Source: a virus | Virus record (IMG/VR): IMGVR_UViG_3300028844_001000 | Coordinates: 1 to 31,737 of that record | DNA: 31,737 nucleotides | Direction: 5' to 3' (one strand) | In this document: positions 1-7,498 of the stretch, one piece after another | Position numbering within the stretch: position 1 is the stretch's first letter | Layout of the letters: each line of letters opens with the position of its first letter | Position numbers and translations under genes: made by a program | Notes under the pieces: model-generated | Told to the model about the DNA's origin: nothing | The model's database searches: none | Seen by the model: the letters and a program-made list of their open reading frames with translations, nothing else

Positions 1-449
1 AGCTTCGTGATGCTCCAGAAGATTCTAGGATTGACGAAGCTGATACGCCAGAGTTGTTAAAGTCAGTAGATCCTGTATCTGAGATTATGTATATAACAGA
101 ACTAGATCAGGCTAAGTTAGATAAGCTTACAGAGATAGATGAGGATTGGAAAGTAATACTTAATACTGGCTTTGAAACTCCAGAAGGATGGAGTCTTGGT
201 ATTACTACAGACGATGTAGCATTATTAAATGGAGCATACTCTCTTGCAAAAGAAGCTGCCGCCCTTGGTTCTACAGACCCTGTAACTATCTTAGATACTA
301 ATGGTGAACCTCATTCATTAAGCGTAGCTGAAATGACACCAATCATGTTGGCGTATGGTGCTGCAAGAGCTTCTCTAAGTGGAGCAGATGCAGCTAGAAG
401 AAAACTAGCTAATGACGCAACAACAATAGAAGAATTAGCGGAGATATAA
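1..449 (+). CDS. DUF4376-like protein, 5' partial
   Basis: The reading frame is open from the left edge (first full codon at position 3) to a TAA at 447-449, so the gene begins outside the window; the TTG at 54 is an internal codon, not a convincing start. The last 80 or so residues look like the DUF4376 domain found in phage proteins beside tail fibres: a helical stretch (DDVALLNGAYSLAKEAAALG), a short strand pair reading TILDTNGEPHSLSVAEM, a further helix, and the typical ending DATTIEELAEI. The preceding part is acidic and unassigned. DUF4376 proteins are usually encoded next to fibre genes and are often thought to help fibre assembly or attachment, but their exact role is not settled. The fibre and collar genes immediately downstream fit that setting. 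Family call is by eye; the function is inference. Confidence 0.65.
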   Translation, partial: LRDAPEDSRIDEADTPELLKSVDPVSEIMYITELDQAKLDKLTEIDEDWKVILNTGFETPEGWSLGITTDDVALLNGAYSLAKEAAALGSTDPVTILDTNGEPHSLSVAEMTPIMLAYGAARASLSGADAARRKLANDATTIEELAEI

Positions 450-450
450 A

Positions 451-1101
451 ATGAGTGTAGCCAGAGACATAAGCAGACAAACATCGAGACAAACTGTAAC
501 TCTAACAGCAAGTCAAACTGCTGTCACTGTTACTGGTGGATTTAGTAGCTCTACCGTAGAGGTATATCTAAATGGAGCCAAACTTATTCAGGGTTCAGAC
601 TATACCCTAAACGGAACTAGTAGCATAACATTAACGCAGGGTGCTAGTGCTGGAGATATTATTGAGTTTGCAATTCGTAATAGTTCTAACTCTGGACTTA
701 GTGCTGTTAACACTTCAGAAATTGTAGATGGGGCTATAACAGAAGACAAACTTTCTGACAGTTCTACAGAAACTGAAAATGTGCAAAGAAGAATTGCTGC
801 TGCTTGGGTGAATTTTCAAGGTAATGTTAACCCCGCAGTTATAAGAGATTCTTATAACGTAAGTAGTGTTACTGATAATGGCGCTACTGGTCTATGGTTT
901 GTTAATTTTACTCGCAATATGGCAAATGGTAACTATTGCACACAAGTCACACAGCATCATGCCACCGGCATTACTTGGAATGTGGGACCAAGCGTTAGCA
1001 CTTCAGACGTTTCTTACGTTCAAGTATCTGCTTCCAGAGATGGTGGAAGCCTTTATAACTCAGAGATAATGTGCGTAACTGTATTTGGAGAATTATCATG
1101 A
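451..1101 (+). CDS. tail-fibre-like virion protein
   Basis: Encodes 216 residues. The ATG lies two bases after the previous stop with a GGAGA ribosome site about six bases upstream inside the previous gene. Residues 15-65 form a beta-rich module with the repeated style seen in phage fibre N-terminal regions (VEVYLNGAKLIQGSDYTL, then SITLTQGASAGDIIEF). A short linker (EIVDGAITEDKLSDSS) resembles fibre shaft connectors. Residues 112-216 form a C-terminal domain beginning AAAWVNFQG and containing SYNVSSVTDNG and LWFVNFTRNM, a pattern common at the ends of phage fibre proteins. A related C-terminal domain occurs in the protein at 3031-4026. No signal peptide or membrane segment is seen. The stop overlaps the next gene's start (ATGA), so the two are probably translated together. 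Likely an adsorption or appendage protein; the exact place on the particle is unknown. Confidence 0.7.
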   Translation: MSVARDISRQTSRQTVTLTASQTAVTVTGGFSSSTVEVYLNGAKLIQGSDYTLNGTSSITLTQGASAGDIIEFAIRNSSNSGLSAVNTSEIVDGAITEDKLSDSSTETENVQRRIAAAWVNFQGNVNPAVIRDSYNVSSVTDNGATGLWFVNFTRNMANGNYCTQVTQHHATGITWNVGPSVSTSDVSYVQVSASRDGGSLYNSEIMCVTVFGELS

Positions 1102-1595
1102 CAAAAACACACAACAACGCAACACTATCATCTTCGCTTACTGGGTCTGTAGCATTCTTCCCGCTATCCAGTGCGCCTGTTGGCTGGATCAAAGCTGATG
1201 GTTCTGCTATATCTAGAGCAACTTACTCAGATCTTTTTGATGTAATTGGTATAGAGCATGGCACTGGAGATGGAAGCACAACATTCAATGTGCCAGATTT
1301 ACGTGGAGAATTTCTAAGGTGTTGGGACGATGGAAGGGTAGTAGATTCTGGAAGAGCAATCAATTCGTCTCAGTCAGAAGATTGGAAGGGTTTTTATCAA
1401 AGCAACACTGGAATGAATTCTAGCGCTGGATATGCCCATACTAATGTATATATGGGTAAAACTTTATACCCAAATTATACTGGTCGAATGTTTACGGGTA
1501 ATTGGGCCAATCCATCAGCTCACATTGGAACGTCTTGGGACGATTCAGAAATTAGACCAAGAAACGTAGCTTTACTAGCTTGTATTAAAACTTAA
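1098..1595 (+). CDS. phage tail collar domain protein
   Basis: I place the start at the ATG at 1098, which overlaps the preceding stop as ATGA and has GGAG about eight bases upstream; the ATG at 1071 would add nine residues wholly inside the previous gene. The 165-residue product has a clear phage tail-collar domain: GSVAFFPLSSAPVGWIKADG near residues 13-32, ATYSDLFDVIG, then GDGSTTFNVPDLRGEFLRCW, and the typical ending EIRPRNVALLACIKT. Tail-collar domains occur in short tail fibres and related receptor-facing tips. The region after the domain is rich in Ser, Asn and Tyr and may be the variable, surface-exposed part. Together with the fibre-like gene just upstream and the DUF4376-like gene before it, it forms a small fibre cassette. 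Collar domain is confident; particle position is inference. Confidence 0.88.
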   Translation: MTKTHNNATLSSSLTGSVAFFPLSSAPVGWIKADGSAISRATYSDLFDVIGIEHGTGDGSTTFNVPDLRGEFLRCWDDGRVVDSGRAINSSQSEDWKGFYQSNTGMNSSAGYAHTNVYMGKTLYPNYTGRMFTGNWANPSAHIGTSWDDSEIRPRNVALLACIKT

Positions 1596-1605
1596 GGAGA
1601 ACAAT

Positions 1606-1920
1606 ATGTCAGATTTTTTACCAATTTTAAATGCAAAAGAACCCACAGTAATACCTGAAAAAACATACGACAGGGTGTGGATAGAAGAAATATGCATTAA
1701 GGCTCCAGACCCAAATGGAGAGGTCGTGGGAGAGGTTAAGATGCATAAATATGGCATGTTTGATGATGTAGCTGAATTAGACCCAAAGGGTGGTCAGTGG
1801 ATCAGAATCGACAACATGTTAGAAGTAGCTTCTGAAGACTCTGATTTGCAAACTGCATTTGGCGCTATTATGGGCTATGTAGCCAAATTAGGCGCAGAAA
1901 ACGATGTGATTAGCCCGTGA
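1606..1920 (+). CDS. conserved-looking unknown protein, 104 aa
   Basis: A strong ribosome site (AGGAGA, seven bases before the ATG) supports this start. The 104-residue product is acidic. It begins MSDFLPILNAKEPTV, has mixed strands in the middle (TYDRVWIEEICIKAP, EVVGEVKMHKYGMFDD), and ends with a probable helix (DSDLQTAFGAIMGYVAKLG). I see no membrane segment, signal peptide or catalytic motif and do not recognise the family. The place between the collar-domain gene and the neck genes suggests a small virion or assembly factor. The gene ends directly against the promoter-like motif at 1921-1937. Confidence 0.75.
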   Translation: MSDFLPILNAKEPTVIPEKTYDRVWIEEICIKAPDPNGEVVGEVKMHKYGMFDDVAELDPKGGQWIRIDNMLEVASEDSDLQTAFGAIMGYVAKLGAENDVISP

Positions 1921-1937
1921 TATTTGGTGTATAATTA
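1921..1937 (+). promoter_or_regulatory. promoter-like motif, copy 1
   Basis: The 17 bases TATTTGGTGTATAATTA begin right after the TGA of the preceding gene and contain a perfect -10 hexamer TATAAT at 1930-1935. A second copy with 16 of 17 bases identical lies at 7499-7515, also immediately after a stop codon. No good -35 TTGACA-like element is visible at 16-18 bases upstream in either copy, so if these are promoters they may depend on an upstream-extended -10 or a phage factor. The shared intergenic position and length of identity are the evidence; promoter activity is inference. Confidence 0.5.
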
Positions 1938-1949
1938 GTAGAGGTATCA

Positions 1950-2123
1950 ATGTTTGGTTTCTGGAGTTTACTGCCATTTTCAACATCTGGAACCGTTATA
2001 CACAACGGTCAGGATGAAGATATAATATTATTTATACAGCAGGGAGAATCTGTAGATAATAGCATTCAGGGCATTATTACTCTAGACCTGACCTTACAGA
2101 AAGACTCATCAATAATAATATGA
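1950..2123 (+). CDS. small ORF, 57 aa, unknown
   Basis: This ATG has a good ribosome site (GAGG, five bases of spacing) just after the promoter-like motif, so a real small gene is plausible. The 57-residue product begins MFGFWSLLPFSTSG and continues in alternating hydrophobic strands (DEDIILFIQQGES, GIITLDLTLQKDSS) until a TGA at 2121-2123. Its ending seems abrupt: a -1 frameshift at the ATAATAATA run would join it to the tiny ORF at 2120-2182, which continues the same strand-like pattern. It may therefore be a complete small protein, the first half of a frameshifted 76-77-residue protein, or a decaying gene. I do not recognise a family. Confidence 0.5.
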   Translation: MFGFWSLLPFSTSGTVIHNGQDEDIILFIQQGESVDNSIQGIITLDLTLQKDSSIII

Positions 2124-2182
2124 AAACATTAAATATAACATTATCAATCCAACAAGTCTCAGACATTACACTGAAGAGATAA
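2120..2182 (+). other. tiny ORF, 20 codons, possible frameshift continuation
   Basis: The ATG overlaps the TGA of the 57-residue ORF (ATGA), and the stop TAA ends one base before the ATG of the gene at 2184. It has no good ribosome site of its own. The peptide MKTLNITLSIQQVSDITLKR has the same alternating hydrophobic pattern, including the IQQ tripeptide, as the upstream ORF, so it reads as its continuation in the -1 frame. It may be made by coupled re-initiation, by frameshifting, or not at all. Confidence 0.35.
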
Positions 2183-2183
2183 T

Positions 2184-2489
2184 ATGGCAAGTGAAATACA
2201 TGTAAATGATGTTGGCACTAAGTTTTTGGTCACTGTCAAAGATGATGGTGTTGCGGTAGATATATCCACTGCTTCTAGCATTACTATGAAATTCAAGAAA
2301 CCTGATGATGAAGTAATTAGTAGAACTGGAACATTAGACTCTTCTGGCACAGATGGTAAAGTATATTATACTACTATTGCTGGAGATTTAGATGAAGCTG
2401 GTCTTTACAAATTACAAGCAGTAGTAAGTTTGCCAAGTGGAACTTATTACACTGATATTTATAGCTTCAAAGTACACTGTAACCTATAG
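2184..2489 (+). CDS. small beta-sandwich virion protein (BppU N-terminal-like)
   Basis: Encodes 101 residues starting MASEIHVNDVGTKFLVTV. The sequence is a run of beta strands in an Ig-like order: TKFLVTVKDDGVAVDIS, SSITMKFKKPDDEVISRTG, a GKVYYTTIAGDLDEAGLY segment and a final YYTDIYSFKVHCNL strand. The style (a requirement term, a linear-polynomial-like middle, then an AGLYKLQAVV strand) recalls the N-terminal domain of the baseplate upper protein family (BppU_N), which mediates anchoring of host-binding modules. The match is by fold-like pattern only. It lies eight bases before the probable head-tail adaptor gene. It may anchor one of the nearby fibre-like proteins or decorate the virion; I cannot choose between these. 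Confidence 0.5.
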   Translation: MASEIHVNDVGTKFLVTVKDDGVAVDISTASSITMKFKKPDDEVISRTGTLDSSGTDGKVYYTTIAGDLDEAGLYKLQAVVSLPSGTYYTDIYSFKVHCNL

Positions 2490-2497
2490 GTGAATAT

Positions 2498-3019
2498 ATG
2501 TCGTGGCAAGGTCAAATTTCAACAATGGTGCGTTATTTAATTAATGATACTGATCCTACATCTTATACATATAGCGCCAAAAGATTAGAAACAACTATTC
2601 TTGTTGCTGCTCAACTCTTGAGTACTGAAACTGATTTAAATTACACATACACTATCAATGTGGAACAGTGTCAGCTTACACCAGATCCAACCGATGTTGG
2701 AACTAAGGATGATGATTTTGTAGCCTTAACTAGTCTCAAGTCTGCTTGTATTATTTTAGGTGGAGAGATAAAGAAAGAGTCTGCCAATGCAATTTCTATT
2801 AAAGATGGACCATCTGCTATAGATTTAAGAGGCGTAGCTGGAACTCTAACTGGTTTATATACAGACTTGTGTGCCAAATATGACAAATTATTGTTAGATT
2901 ATAAGGCGGGTAACAGTATAGCTGGACATGCTATACTTGGTCCATACAGTCCGGGCAGTGATTTTGTGAAACGATCATACTCAGATCCAGACCTTCGTGG
3001 TGGATATTTTAGAAACTAA
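2498..3019 (+). CDS. probable head-tail adaptor (connector) protein
   Basis: Encodes 173 residues with an AGGTG ribosome site before the ATG. The N-terminal helix-rich segment (MSWQGQISTMVRYLINDTDP, then YTYSAKRLETTILVAAQLLS) and the middle segment (DDDFVALTSLKSACIILGGE, followed by GPSAIDLRGVAGTLTGLYTDLCAKYDK) follow the usual shape of phage adaptor proteins, which sit beneath the portal and bridge to the head-closure ring. The C-terminal tail (GHAILGPYSPGSDFVKRSYS) is extended and Pro/Ser-rich, as often seen in connector proteins that reach into a neighbour. Its position ahead of the probable head-closure, neck and tail-completion genes fits. Two fibre-like genes separate it from those partners, which is unusual. 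The assignment rests on pattern and gene order. Confidence 0.55.
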   Translation: MSWQGQISTMVRYLINDTDPTSYTYSAKRLETTILVAAQLLSTETDLNYTYTINVEQCQLTPDPTDVGTKDDDFVALTSLKSACIILGGEIKKESANAISIKDGPSAIDLRGVAGTLTGLYTDLCAKYDKLLLDYKAGNSIAGHAILGPYSPGSDFVKRSYSDPDLRGGYFRN

Positions 3020-3030
3020 AGGAGACCAAA

Positions 3031-4026
3031 ATGGCAGCTTCAAGTAAAACGGTTACAGAGCTAGTAAATAATATTAACAATAGAATACCAGATAACAATG
3101 CTGGTCAAATTAGCGCTAAAGACGTTAGAGAAACCATGCGTGATGTTGCTTTCTCAATTCCATACATAGTAGCTAGTGGCGAGTGGGACGTTGGCGGTAA
3201 AGAATTTATTAATGATGTAAGACTCAGAAGAACAAGTGATAACACTGATGGTGGTACTCTGATTGTTCAATCTGGCATTGTATTTGAAAATAATGGCAAT
3301 CCAGACGGTACAGCCTTGCAGACCAGACCTTACCTTGGCCCCGGTGGAATTAGCCATGCCGAACTTAGCAATCTTACAGGTCTTTCAAATGACCATCATA
3401 CTCAGTATTTGAGGGTAGATGGAATCAGAACTTTAACTGGAGATTTTGGAACGGATAGTCACTTTATATCTTCTTCAGGAGAAGGTAATACTACTGCTGG
3501 GCATGGCATTCAATTTGAATACGTTGATACTAACACGGAGCTATTACATGTAGGCAATGAAACACAAATCAAGTTTGATTTAGATAATAGTATTATGTCT
3601 ACTGCAAAATCTAATGCTGCTGCTTGGGTCACATTCAATGGTGTTTCTGGCGTTGGTGAAGCTAACACTTTGACTGTACTTAGCTCTTACAATGTCAGTG
3701 CTGTGAAACGTGTCACAGAAGGTGGCGTTCCACAGGCTGGTAAATTTAGAATTTATTTTAAACCAAATACTTTTGGTGATACTCTTGGTCATTCTGGCAT
3801 CTGCGCCATAGGCAAAAGTAATGGTAGATCTAGTAACTCCAATGCTGAAGCTTTTGATGAAAATACTGTAGCATGTGTTGTTAGAAATACTGATTATGTT
3901 TCCTTTAACATTCTTGATGAAAGTAATCAATATGTTGATGGAAAAGTTAATGATCTAGTAGTCTTTGGTATACCTTCTGGTGTAACTTATTCAGATAGCG
4001 TAACTGTTGGCTATCAAGCCTCTTAA
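3031..4026 (+). CDS. fibre-like virion protein with AAAWV C-terminal domain
   Basis: Encodes 331 residues after a strong AAAGGAGA ribosome site. The N-terminal 50 residues (TELVNNINNRIPDNNAGQIS, AKDVRETMRDVAFSI) form a helical segment of a type seen at the anchoring end of phage fibre proteins. The middle contains the shaft-type motif DHHTQYLRVDGIRTLTGDF near residues 127-145. From about residue 193 a C-terminal domain begins AAAWVTFNG and includes SSYNVSAV and a closing VNDLVVFGI strand. This domain is related to the end of the protein at 451-1101. There is no enzymatic motif. The gene lies inside the neck-gene cluster, so it could form neck or head fibres (whiskers) instead of tail-tip fibres; that is inference. 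Confidence 0.7.
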   Translation: MAASSKTVTELVNNINNRIPDNNAGQISAKDVRETMRDVAFSIPYIVASGEWDVGGKEFINDVRLRRTSDNTDGGTLIVQSGIVFENNGNPDGTALQTRPYLGPGGISHAELSNLTGLSNDHHTQYLRVDGIRTLTGDFGTDSHFISSSGEGNTTAGHGIQFEYVDTNTELLHVGNETQIKFDLDNSIMSTAKSNAAAWVTFNGVSGVGEANTLTVLSSYNVSAVKRVTEGGVPQAGKFRIYFKPNTFGDTLGHSGICAIGKSNGRSSNSNAEAFDENTVACVVRNTDYVSFNILDESNQYVDGKVNDLVVFGIPSGVTYSDSVTVGYQAS

Positions 4027-4044
4027 TATTAAAGGAGTTATACT

Positions 4045-5421
4045 GTGGCTCAAAATGCAACTACCCTAAATGATCGTGTCAAACAGTTGTCGTATATTAC
4101 TGGCAATGGAGACTATATAGAGCTAGCAGATGGTGCAGCTAACGGTTTTAGTGCTTTTAGAAGGCATTACTCTCATGATGATATTGTTTTCTACGCCATT
4201 ACTGATGGTACACAATACGAGGTTGGCTCAGGCTTATTCAAAGACAAGGATCATAGCAGTGTAGACGCATTTGTTGTAGACTCTATATTCAGAAGCCCTT
4301 TTGCAAGTAGTAATCCTGACAATAGTAAAATTAATTTTGGAGCAGGCACAAAAGAAGTTTATAATACGTATCCAGCTACCCATGCCGTAATTATGGGATC
4401 TGGTCTAAATTCTAGCTTAAACACCCCACAGCGTCATGGAATTGCTGTTTGGGACTCAGAAAATATCTTAAACTATTTTTCTAATTTAGTATTCAAAGAA
4501 GCTGGTGGCATTGGTATCAATCAGTCTAATCCTTCTTACGGTATTGACTTGGGAGGTCCAGCTTCTGATGTCTCTTCTAGAGTCAGAGCTTCTGGATATT
4601 ACGTTGGTCCTACCGGAGCTTACTTTGAAGCTAATACGGCTGGAGCAAATAGTACTGATGTCGGCCTGTGGTACAGAAGTTCTTCTAACTATGCTGGAGG
4701 TCGTCAGTTTGTACACTTTATGCCAAACCAGACAAATGCTATTACTGGTTCCGATTTGGTTCTAGAAAACAGTGGCGAAGTAAATGAAATACTAAGATTT
4801 AAAAAACAAAGTGCAGCAACAGTATTTGCTGGACCAGCGCAAAATTGCGGTAGTCCTCCTTGTGCCGCAGATTATCCAACATTTAGAGTTCTACATAGCG
4901 GAGATATTCCTGATCTTGCTGCTATATATGGAACTAGAGTTTACATAGATACTACATCTGGAAATTTAACAGCAGAAATTGATGCAGATGTTTTAGCAGC
5001 ATCTGGCACTTTAGGTAACTCAATTAGCGGTGTTCAAACTAATCTAGACAATCACATCTCTACGTTTGAAACAGATTTTAATACCTTTGAAGTAGCTAGT
5101 TCTGGAAGAATAGATACCTATCTAGATAATGCTTCTGGAATATTATTTCCAATAACTAGCACAGAAGCAGCTACTATTAACATGACAGCTGGTGATTTAA
5201 CAGAGTATACCTTTACTGTAAATGGCGTTTCTGCTACTGATAATTATACTGTCAATGCTTCTCCTTCTGGTTTAGCTGGAGGAGCTGGATCATTCAGCAG
5301 TAAAGTTCTCATAGGTCATGGTTATGTTTCTGCTGCTAACACTGTAAAGCTAAACATGTATGCTAAAGATAACTTTGGCCCGACAGCTGTAACATTCAAC
5401 ATATCAGTATATAAGATGTAA
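4045..5421 (+). CDS. fibre-like virion protein, GTG start
   Basis: Encodes 458 residues from a GTG codon with a good AAGGAG site seven bases upstream. Residues 1-130 form a module common in marine phage fibre proteins: NDRVKQLSYITGNGDYIEL, a GFSAFRRHYSHDDIVFYAIT stretch, TQYEVGSGLF, and NFGAGTKEVYNTYPATHAV. The middle is Gly/Ser/Asn-rich with repeated short strands, suited to a trimeric shaft. Residues about 310-370 (SGTLGNSISGVQTNLDNHIS, then FETDFNTFEVASSGRIDTYL) are probably coiled coil. The C-terminal 90 residues (EAATINMTAGDLTEYTFTVN to VTFNISVYKM) form a beta-rich tip. Its stop is two bases from the next start. Virion fibre is well supported in style; place on the particle is not known. 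Confidence 0.72.
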   Translation: MAQNATTLNDRVKQLSYITGNGDYIELADGAANGFSAFRRHYSHDDIVFYAITDGTQYEVGSGLFKDKDHSSVDAFVVDSIFRSPFASSNPDNSKINFGAGTKEVYNTYPATHAVIMGSGLNSSLNTPQRHGIAVWDSENILNYFSNLVFKEAGGIGINQSNPSYGIDLGGPASDVSSRVRASGYYVGPTGAYFEANTAGANSTDVGLWYRSSSNYAGGRQFVHFMPNQTNAITGSDLVLENSGEVNEILRFKKQSAATVFAGPAQNCGSPPCAADYPTFRVLHSGDIPDLAAIYGTRVYIDTTSGNLTAEIDADVLAASGTLGNSISGVQTNLDNHISTFETDFNTFEVASSGRIDTYLDNASGILFPITSTEAATINMTAGDLTEYTFTVNGVSATDNYTVNASPSGLAGGAGSFSSKVLIGHGYVSAANTVKLNMYAKDNFGPTAVTFNISVYKM

Positions 5422-5423
5422 TA

Positions 5424-5909
5424 ATGCCTATAAATATACCCCAAAGCGTTTTCGATAAATACTATGAAGTGATAGACTCCACATTTACTATATTTGGAGT
5501 TACCTGTCAATTAGTGTCTATAGAGAAACAGGAAATAATTACACCATATGACCCTGATGACAACTTACCTGATATAAATACTATAAATGATCATAGAAGA
5601 AATAATAGAGATAGAAACAGAGGTACTAAAACAATAAAAGAAGTAGAAGTACTTACTGATATAAAACTCAAAGTGTATTGGGATTTCAAACAGTTCATAA
5701 AAACAGGATCTGACATAGCTATTCCAGACGGTTCAATACAGACTATATCTATGTTTTCTGATATACCAAAGCTCATGAAAGCTAAACAACTTATTGTACA
5801 CAAGGATATAAAAGGTTACAGAGAGTATAGATTTGTCAGACAGGGAGATCCCATTCCGATGGGTCTCAAGCAAGACAGATATGCCGCATGTTTTTGGAAA
5901 AGAGCATGA
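5424..5909 (+). CDS. probable head-closure (stopper) protein
   Basis: Encodes 161 residues; the ATG follows the previous stop by two bases and lacks a clear ribosome site, suggesting translational coupling. After a helical N-terminus (PQSVFDKYYEVIDSTFTIFG) comes a basic, disordered loop (INDHRRNNRDRNRGTKTIKE), then a beta-barrel-like half: DIKLKVYWDFKQFI, SIQTISMFSDIPKLMKAKQL, YREYRFVRQGDPIPMGLKQD and the ending YAACFWKRA. That last part resembles head-closure proteins, which seal DNA in the head below the adaptor. Gene order (adaptor upstream; neck, completion and tube downstream) supports the call. The Arg/Asn-rich loop could contact DNA or a neighbour. The stop overlaps the next start as ATGA. 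Confidence 0.5.
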   Translation: MPINIPQSVFDKYYEVIDSTFTIFGVTCQLVSIEKQEIITPYDPDDNLPDINTINDHRRNNRDRNRGTKTIKEVEVLTDIKLKVYWDFKQFIKTGSDIAIPDGSIQTISMFSDIPKLMKAKQLIVHKDIKGYREYRFVRQGDPIPMGLKQDRYAACFWKRA

Positions 5910-6529
5910 CTAGTATAAAAATATTAGATAGCATAAAGTCTATAGAGAAAAAAGTAAATACAGCCATAGCTCAAGAAGCTAATAAAAAAATTAAAAAAAA
6001 CTCAGGAGCAATCCAAGATAGAGCAAGAGCTTTCGCAGTCAGCAGTCTAATGGCACAGCCAGAAATAGCATCATTAGCCGGTGGTGAACTAGCTGGAGCT
6101 TTTGGTATACAAGTGCAGACTTCAGTTTCAGCCATATCTGCAATTACAAGTTCTTTTGCTCAATCTATACACTCAGAAGTAAAGCAGTTTTCCAATAATT
6201 TACAAGGCGGTATATTTATATACTTTCAACCAGATAATTTCACAAATTTACTAAGTTTACCACAAGGGCATACAATATACGCCAAAGGAGATTTACATTG
6301 GCTGCAATGGTTACTAGAGCGAGGAGATGAGATTATTGTAGCGGGCTATGATTACGAAGCTAGTACTGGTAGGGGTAGATCTGGATTGGGCTTTATGGAT
6401 AAAGGAGGGGCGTTTAGAGTGCCACCACAGTTCTCTGGAACAAAAGACGATAATTTTATATCTAGGGCTTTAATTGGTAAAGCTCAAGAACAAGCTATTT
6501 CAAAAATACTCATGGATGTTTTAAAATAA
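5906..6529 (+). CDS. probable neck protein
   Basis: I choose the ATG at 5906, which overlaps the preceding stop (ATGA) and has a GGAAAAGAG site upstream; the ATG at 5888 would add six residues inside the previous gene. The 207-residue product begins with a Lys/Ala-rich helix, has a small-residue helical middle (EIASLAGGELAGAFGIQVQT), and a characteristic C-terminal half: GDLHWLQWLLERGDEIIVAG, then GRSGLGFMDKGGAFRVPPQF and SGTKDDNFISRAL. This 'Trp-Leu-rich helix, RSG-x-G-x-M, RVPP, GT-x-DNF-x-RA' pattern recalls phage neck/tail-completion proteins of the HK97 gp10 type. Such proteins form a ring between the head closure and tail terminator. The adjoining genes fit. The stop overlaps the next start by one base (TAATG). 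Confidence 0.5.
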   Translation: MTSIKILDSIKSIEKKVNTAIAQEANKKIKKNSGAIQDRARAFAVSSLMAQPEIASLAGGELAGAFGIQVQTSVSAISAITSSFAQSIHSEVKQFSNNLQGGIFIYFQPDNFTNLLSLPQGHTIYAKGDLHWLQWLLERGDEIIVAGYDYEASTGRGRSGLGFMDKGGAFRVPPQFSGTKDDNFISRALIGKAQEQAISKILMDVLK

Positions 6530-7494
6530 TGGGCCTCATTGGTTTTAACAACGTGTTCTCTGCAAACGTCAACAATAATTTGTTGGATAGTTTGATAGAA
6601 TTTTTTGATTATGAATTGCTTAAAAAGGGTAATTATTTCAATTCTTCGCTTGGCGAAACCTCTCCAAGAGGATATGATTATTCTAAACTCAAATTATCTT
6701 CTAGTGAGCATTACGATTCAGGTGCAGCTTGGGAGGGATTTAGATCCAACTGGGTTTGGCAAAGCGGTCTTACTCCTGATGGTATGACACCCCCCTTAGT
6801 AGGTACTAATGATACTATACCGGGAATATCTGGAGTGTATGTTGATTCTACATTTTATCCATCTACTACCACTGGCGCTTATAAGCACAAAGTAGATTAT
6901 TTTAATGGTAGAGTTATATTTGACAATGCTATATCTACTGATAGTACCGTTCAAGTTGAACATAGTTATAAATATATTAATATATTATATGCGTCCAATC
7001 TTCCGTATATTAGAGAAATACAATACAGAACAATGGATAAGTCTTCTTTCTTTAATGATAATGATAAAGGAGATTATGAAATACCAGCTGAGATGAGAAT
7101 ACAGCTACCCGCTATTGCTATAGAAATAGTTCCAAGCAGAACTTTGAGACCTATGGAATTAGGCAATGTAGCGCAAAAATTTATACAGACAGATGTGCTT
7201 TTTCACTGTCTAGCGGAAGATGCTATGACCAGAAACAAGCTTGTTGATATAGTATCATTACAGGCAGATAATACCGCAACAATGCTCGACTCAGACGAAA
7301 TAGCCGCTAGTGGCGCATTTCCTTTGGATTATCAGGGCATACCAGTGTCTGGGGCTTTGAGGTATCCAGACCTGTGCAGTCAATACGGTCAGGGAGGTAT
7401 TCGTCTCTTGAACCCCAGAGTTCAGGGTATGGATATGCTCAATTCTAACTTATATGGAGGTATAGTTCGTATAACTACAGAGGTTATAAAATAA
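6529..7494 (+). CDS. probable tail completion/terminator or neck-associated protein
   Basis: Encodes 321 residues, starting at the overlapping TAATG. The N-terminal segment (NNLLDSLIEFFDYELLKKGN) is helical. A beta-rich middle follows with a Gly/Thr-rich loop and a strand series around YKHKVDYFNGRVIFDNAI and STVQVEHSYKYINILYA. The C-terminal half contains IQLPAIAIEIVPSRTLRPME, then QTDVLFHCLAEDAMTRNKLV and DIVSLQADN, a strand-helix-strand arrangement like that of tail terminator proteins, which cap the finished tail tube and join it to the head. Its size is large for a terminator (often about 130-200 residues), so the first half may be an added domain. It lies directly before the tube gene with no sheath gene between. 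The assignment is mainly from position. Confidence 0.45.
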   Translation: MGLIGFNNVFSANVNNNLLDSLIEFFDYELLKKGNYFNSSLGETSPRGYDYSKLKLSSSEHYDSGAAWEGFRSNWVWQSGLTPDGMTPPLVGTNDTIPGISGVYVDSTFYPSTTTGAYKHKVDYFNGRVIFDNAISTDSTVQVEHSYKYINILYASNLPYIREIQYRTMDKSSFFNDNDKGDYEIPAEMRIQLPAIAIEIVPSRTLRPMELGNVAQKFIQTDVLFHCLAEDAMTRNKLVDIVSLQADNTATMLDSDEIAASGAFPLDYQGIPVSGALRYPDLCSQYGQGGIRLLNPRVQGMDMLNSNLYGGIVRITTEVIK

Positions 7495-7498
7495 TCTC

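Noticed and set aside
54-449. TTG at 54 as the true start of the first gene
   Set aside because: The frame is open to the window's left edge with coding-like sequence and no ribosome site before the TTG, so a 5'-truncated gene is the better reading.
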